A stretch of DNA of 64,000 bases from positions 1 through 64,000 of the forward strand of contig CANRAV010000001.1 in assembly GCA_947628695.1 (NCBI GenBank). The letters run 5' to 3'. The notes beneath the pieces were generated by a model. That model ran no database searches. It had not been told where the DNA came from and was given only the letters and a program-made list of their open reading frames with translations. Position 1 is the stretch's first letter. Each line of letters starts with the position of its first letter. The translations under genes and the position numbers were made by a program. This DNA comes from an uncultured Clostridia bacterium (GTDB lineage Bacteria; Bacillota; Clostridia; Oscillospirales; CAG-382). Positions 63,287 through 64,000 of this stretch are shown here, one piece after another.

Positions 63287-64000
63287 GTGAAGCGAATACT
63301 TAAGCAGGTTTTGACCGTGGTCTGCTCTGTCTTCATAATCGCTTACACCGTAATGCAGCTTTCCCTAAGCCGCAGCGACGCCATAGAGGTCGAGCACGCA
63401 TTTTACTCCGTCGTAAACGACGCGGTCGAAGCGTCTGCGTACATATTCCGCGACGAGCAGGTCGTTATGCAAAGCGGCGGCGGCACGCGCAGCTACAGCG
63501 TGGAAAACGGCGAAAAGGTGCACACCGGCGAGGAGCTTTGCGTTACATATCGCGACTCGGCCGACGCCGGCGTTCAGGAGACAATAAACGAAATAGACAA
63601 GCGCATAGACCTGCTTAACCGCAGCAGCGTCGGCAGCGGCTCATTTTCAACCGACATTTCACGAATAAACGAAAATATAAACGACTACATGCTTTCGATA
63701 CAGCGCAGTGTTGCGGAGGGTGACCTTGCTGCTGCGGGCAGGGCGGGGGACGAGCTGCTTGTGCAGATGAACCGCCGGCAGGCGGCGGTTGCGGACAGCG
63801 GCGACCTTTTCGGCCCCGTCATATCGGAGCTTCAGCAAAGGAAGGCGTCGCTGGAGGCGTCGCTGCACGGCGCCAAGGTTACGACAACGGCGTCGGCGCC
63901 CGGGTATTTTTACACCGCTGCGGACGGATACGAGGGGACGTTTACCGCGGCCGCGCTGGATTCACTGACGGCGGAGAGCTTCGGCGCTCTTATAGAGAGC
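63287..64000 (+). CDS. HlyD-like membrane-fusion/envelope protein, 5' part only
   Basis: 238 residues to the window edge, open at the 3' end. One membrane helix (about 8-28), then a lipoyl/barrel-like segment (V-E-N-G-E-K-V-H-T-G-E-E-L-C) and a helical region about 85-180 (D-K-R-I-D-L-L-N...L-Q-Q-R-K-A-S-L-E-A-S), the arrangement of HlyD-type periplasmic adaptor proteins, which clostridia often encode near division genes. The GTG at 63287 follows GGAGGT by six bases. It is 13 bases after miaA. Confidence 0.75.
   Translation, partial: MKRILKQVLTVVCSVFIIAYTVMQLSLSRSDAIEVEHAFYSVVNDAVEASAYIFRDEQVVMQSGGGTRSYSVENGEKVHTGEELCVTYRDSADAGVQETINEIDKRIDLLNRSSVGSGSFSTDISRINENINDYMLSIQRSVAEGDLAAAGRAGDELLVQMNRRQAAVADSGDLFGPVISELQQRKASLEASLHGAKVTTTASAPGYFYTAADGYEGTFTAAALDSLTAESFGALIES

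Overview
The window looks like a chromosomal segment of a spore-forming, GC-rich member of the Clostridia (Bacillota). Reasons: the sporulation genes spoIVB and spoIIR, the AddAB recombination nuclease, PolC-type DNA polymerase III, the order pyrH-frr-uppS-cdsA-dxr-rseP-ispG-polC, GGAGG ribosome binding sites, and many GTG/TTG starts. A genus cannot be assigned from sequence reading alone. No rRNA, prophage, transposase or CRISPR array was seen.

Layout. 1-6.1 kb (minus strand) is an accessory block: a Sel1-repeat protein, an acidic orphan protein with a duplicated 26-codon leader ORF, two tandem trypsin-like proteases plus a small partner, and a DinJ/YafQ toxin-antitoxin pair. 6.1-12.3 kb holds mgtE behind a probable attenuator, a frameshifted MATE transporter gene, an MmeI-like restriction-modification enzyme and tRNA-Ala(GGC). 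12.3-15 kb has typA and a sugar nucleotidyltransferase. 15-24.6 kb (plus) has a P-loop ATPase, small membrane proteins, thrS, a soluble histidine kinase, htrA, glycerate kinase, galactokinase and a WalJ-like hydrolase. 25.1-28.8 kb has spoIVB, tRNA-Leu(TAG), an MscS channel and an esterase. 28.8-52.3 kb (minus) is addA/addB/spoIIR, then the translationally coupled chain cdsA-dxr-rseP-ispG-polC-DUF362-ispE, with uppS, frr and pyrH upstream and two exported proteins before those. 52.4-64 kb (plus) is dut, a small type I toxin-antitoxin locus, uvrB-uvrA, a radical SAM pair, lipoprotein genes, miaA and a truncated envelope protein gene.

Functional themes: MEP isoprenoid synthesis (dxr, ispE, ispG) feeding uppS and cell envelope synthesis; nucleotide excision and double-strand break repair (uvrAB, addAB); nucleotide metabolism (pyrH, dut); translation factors (frr, typA, thrS, miaA); and sporulation.

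The least ordinary content is non-coding. (1) A 77-bp core sits downstream of two unrelated tRNA genes (Ala and Leu). Each core is followed by a fresh copy of the last 20 nt of that particular tRNA, and at tRNA-Leu the unit is tandemly repeated with an exact 165-bp period. (2) A composite element of about 290 bp occurs twice, directly after the stop codons of spoIVB and dut. Several of its hairpin stems differ in sequence between copies but keep pairing. (3) A three-hairpin intergenic repeat occurs three times, two copies sharing 64 identical bases. (4) AGTGAA-type arrays occur as inverted pairs. (5) A 35-residue membrane peptide gene has a convergent antisense RNA, each with a near-perfect promoter. 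(6) A leader with mutually exclusive helices and a terminator precedes mgtE.
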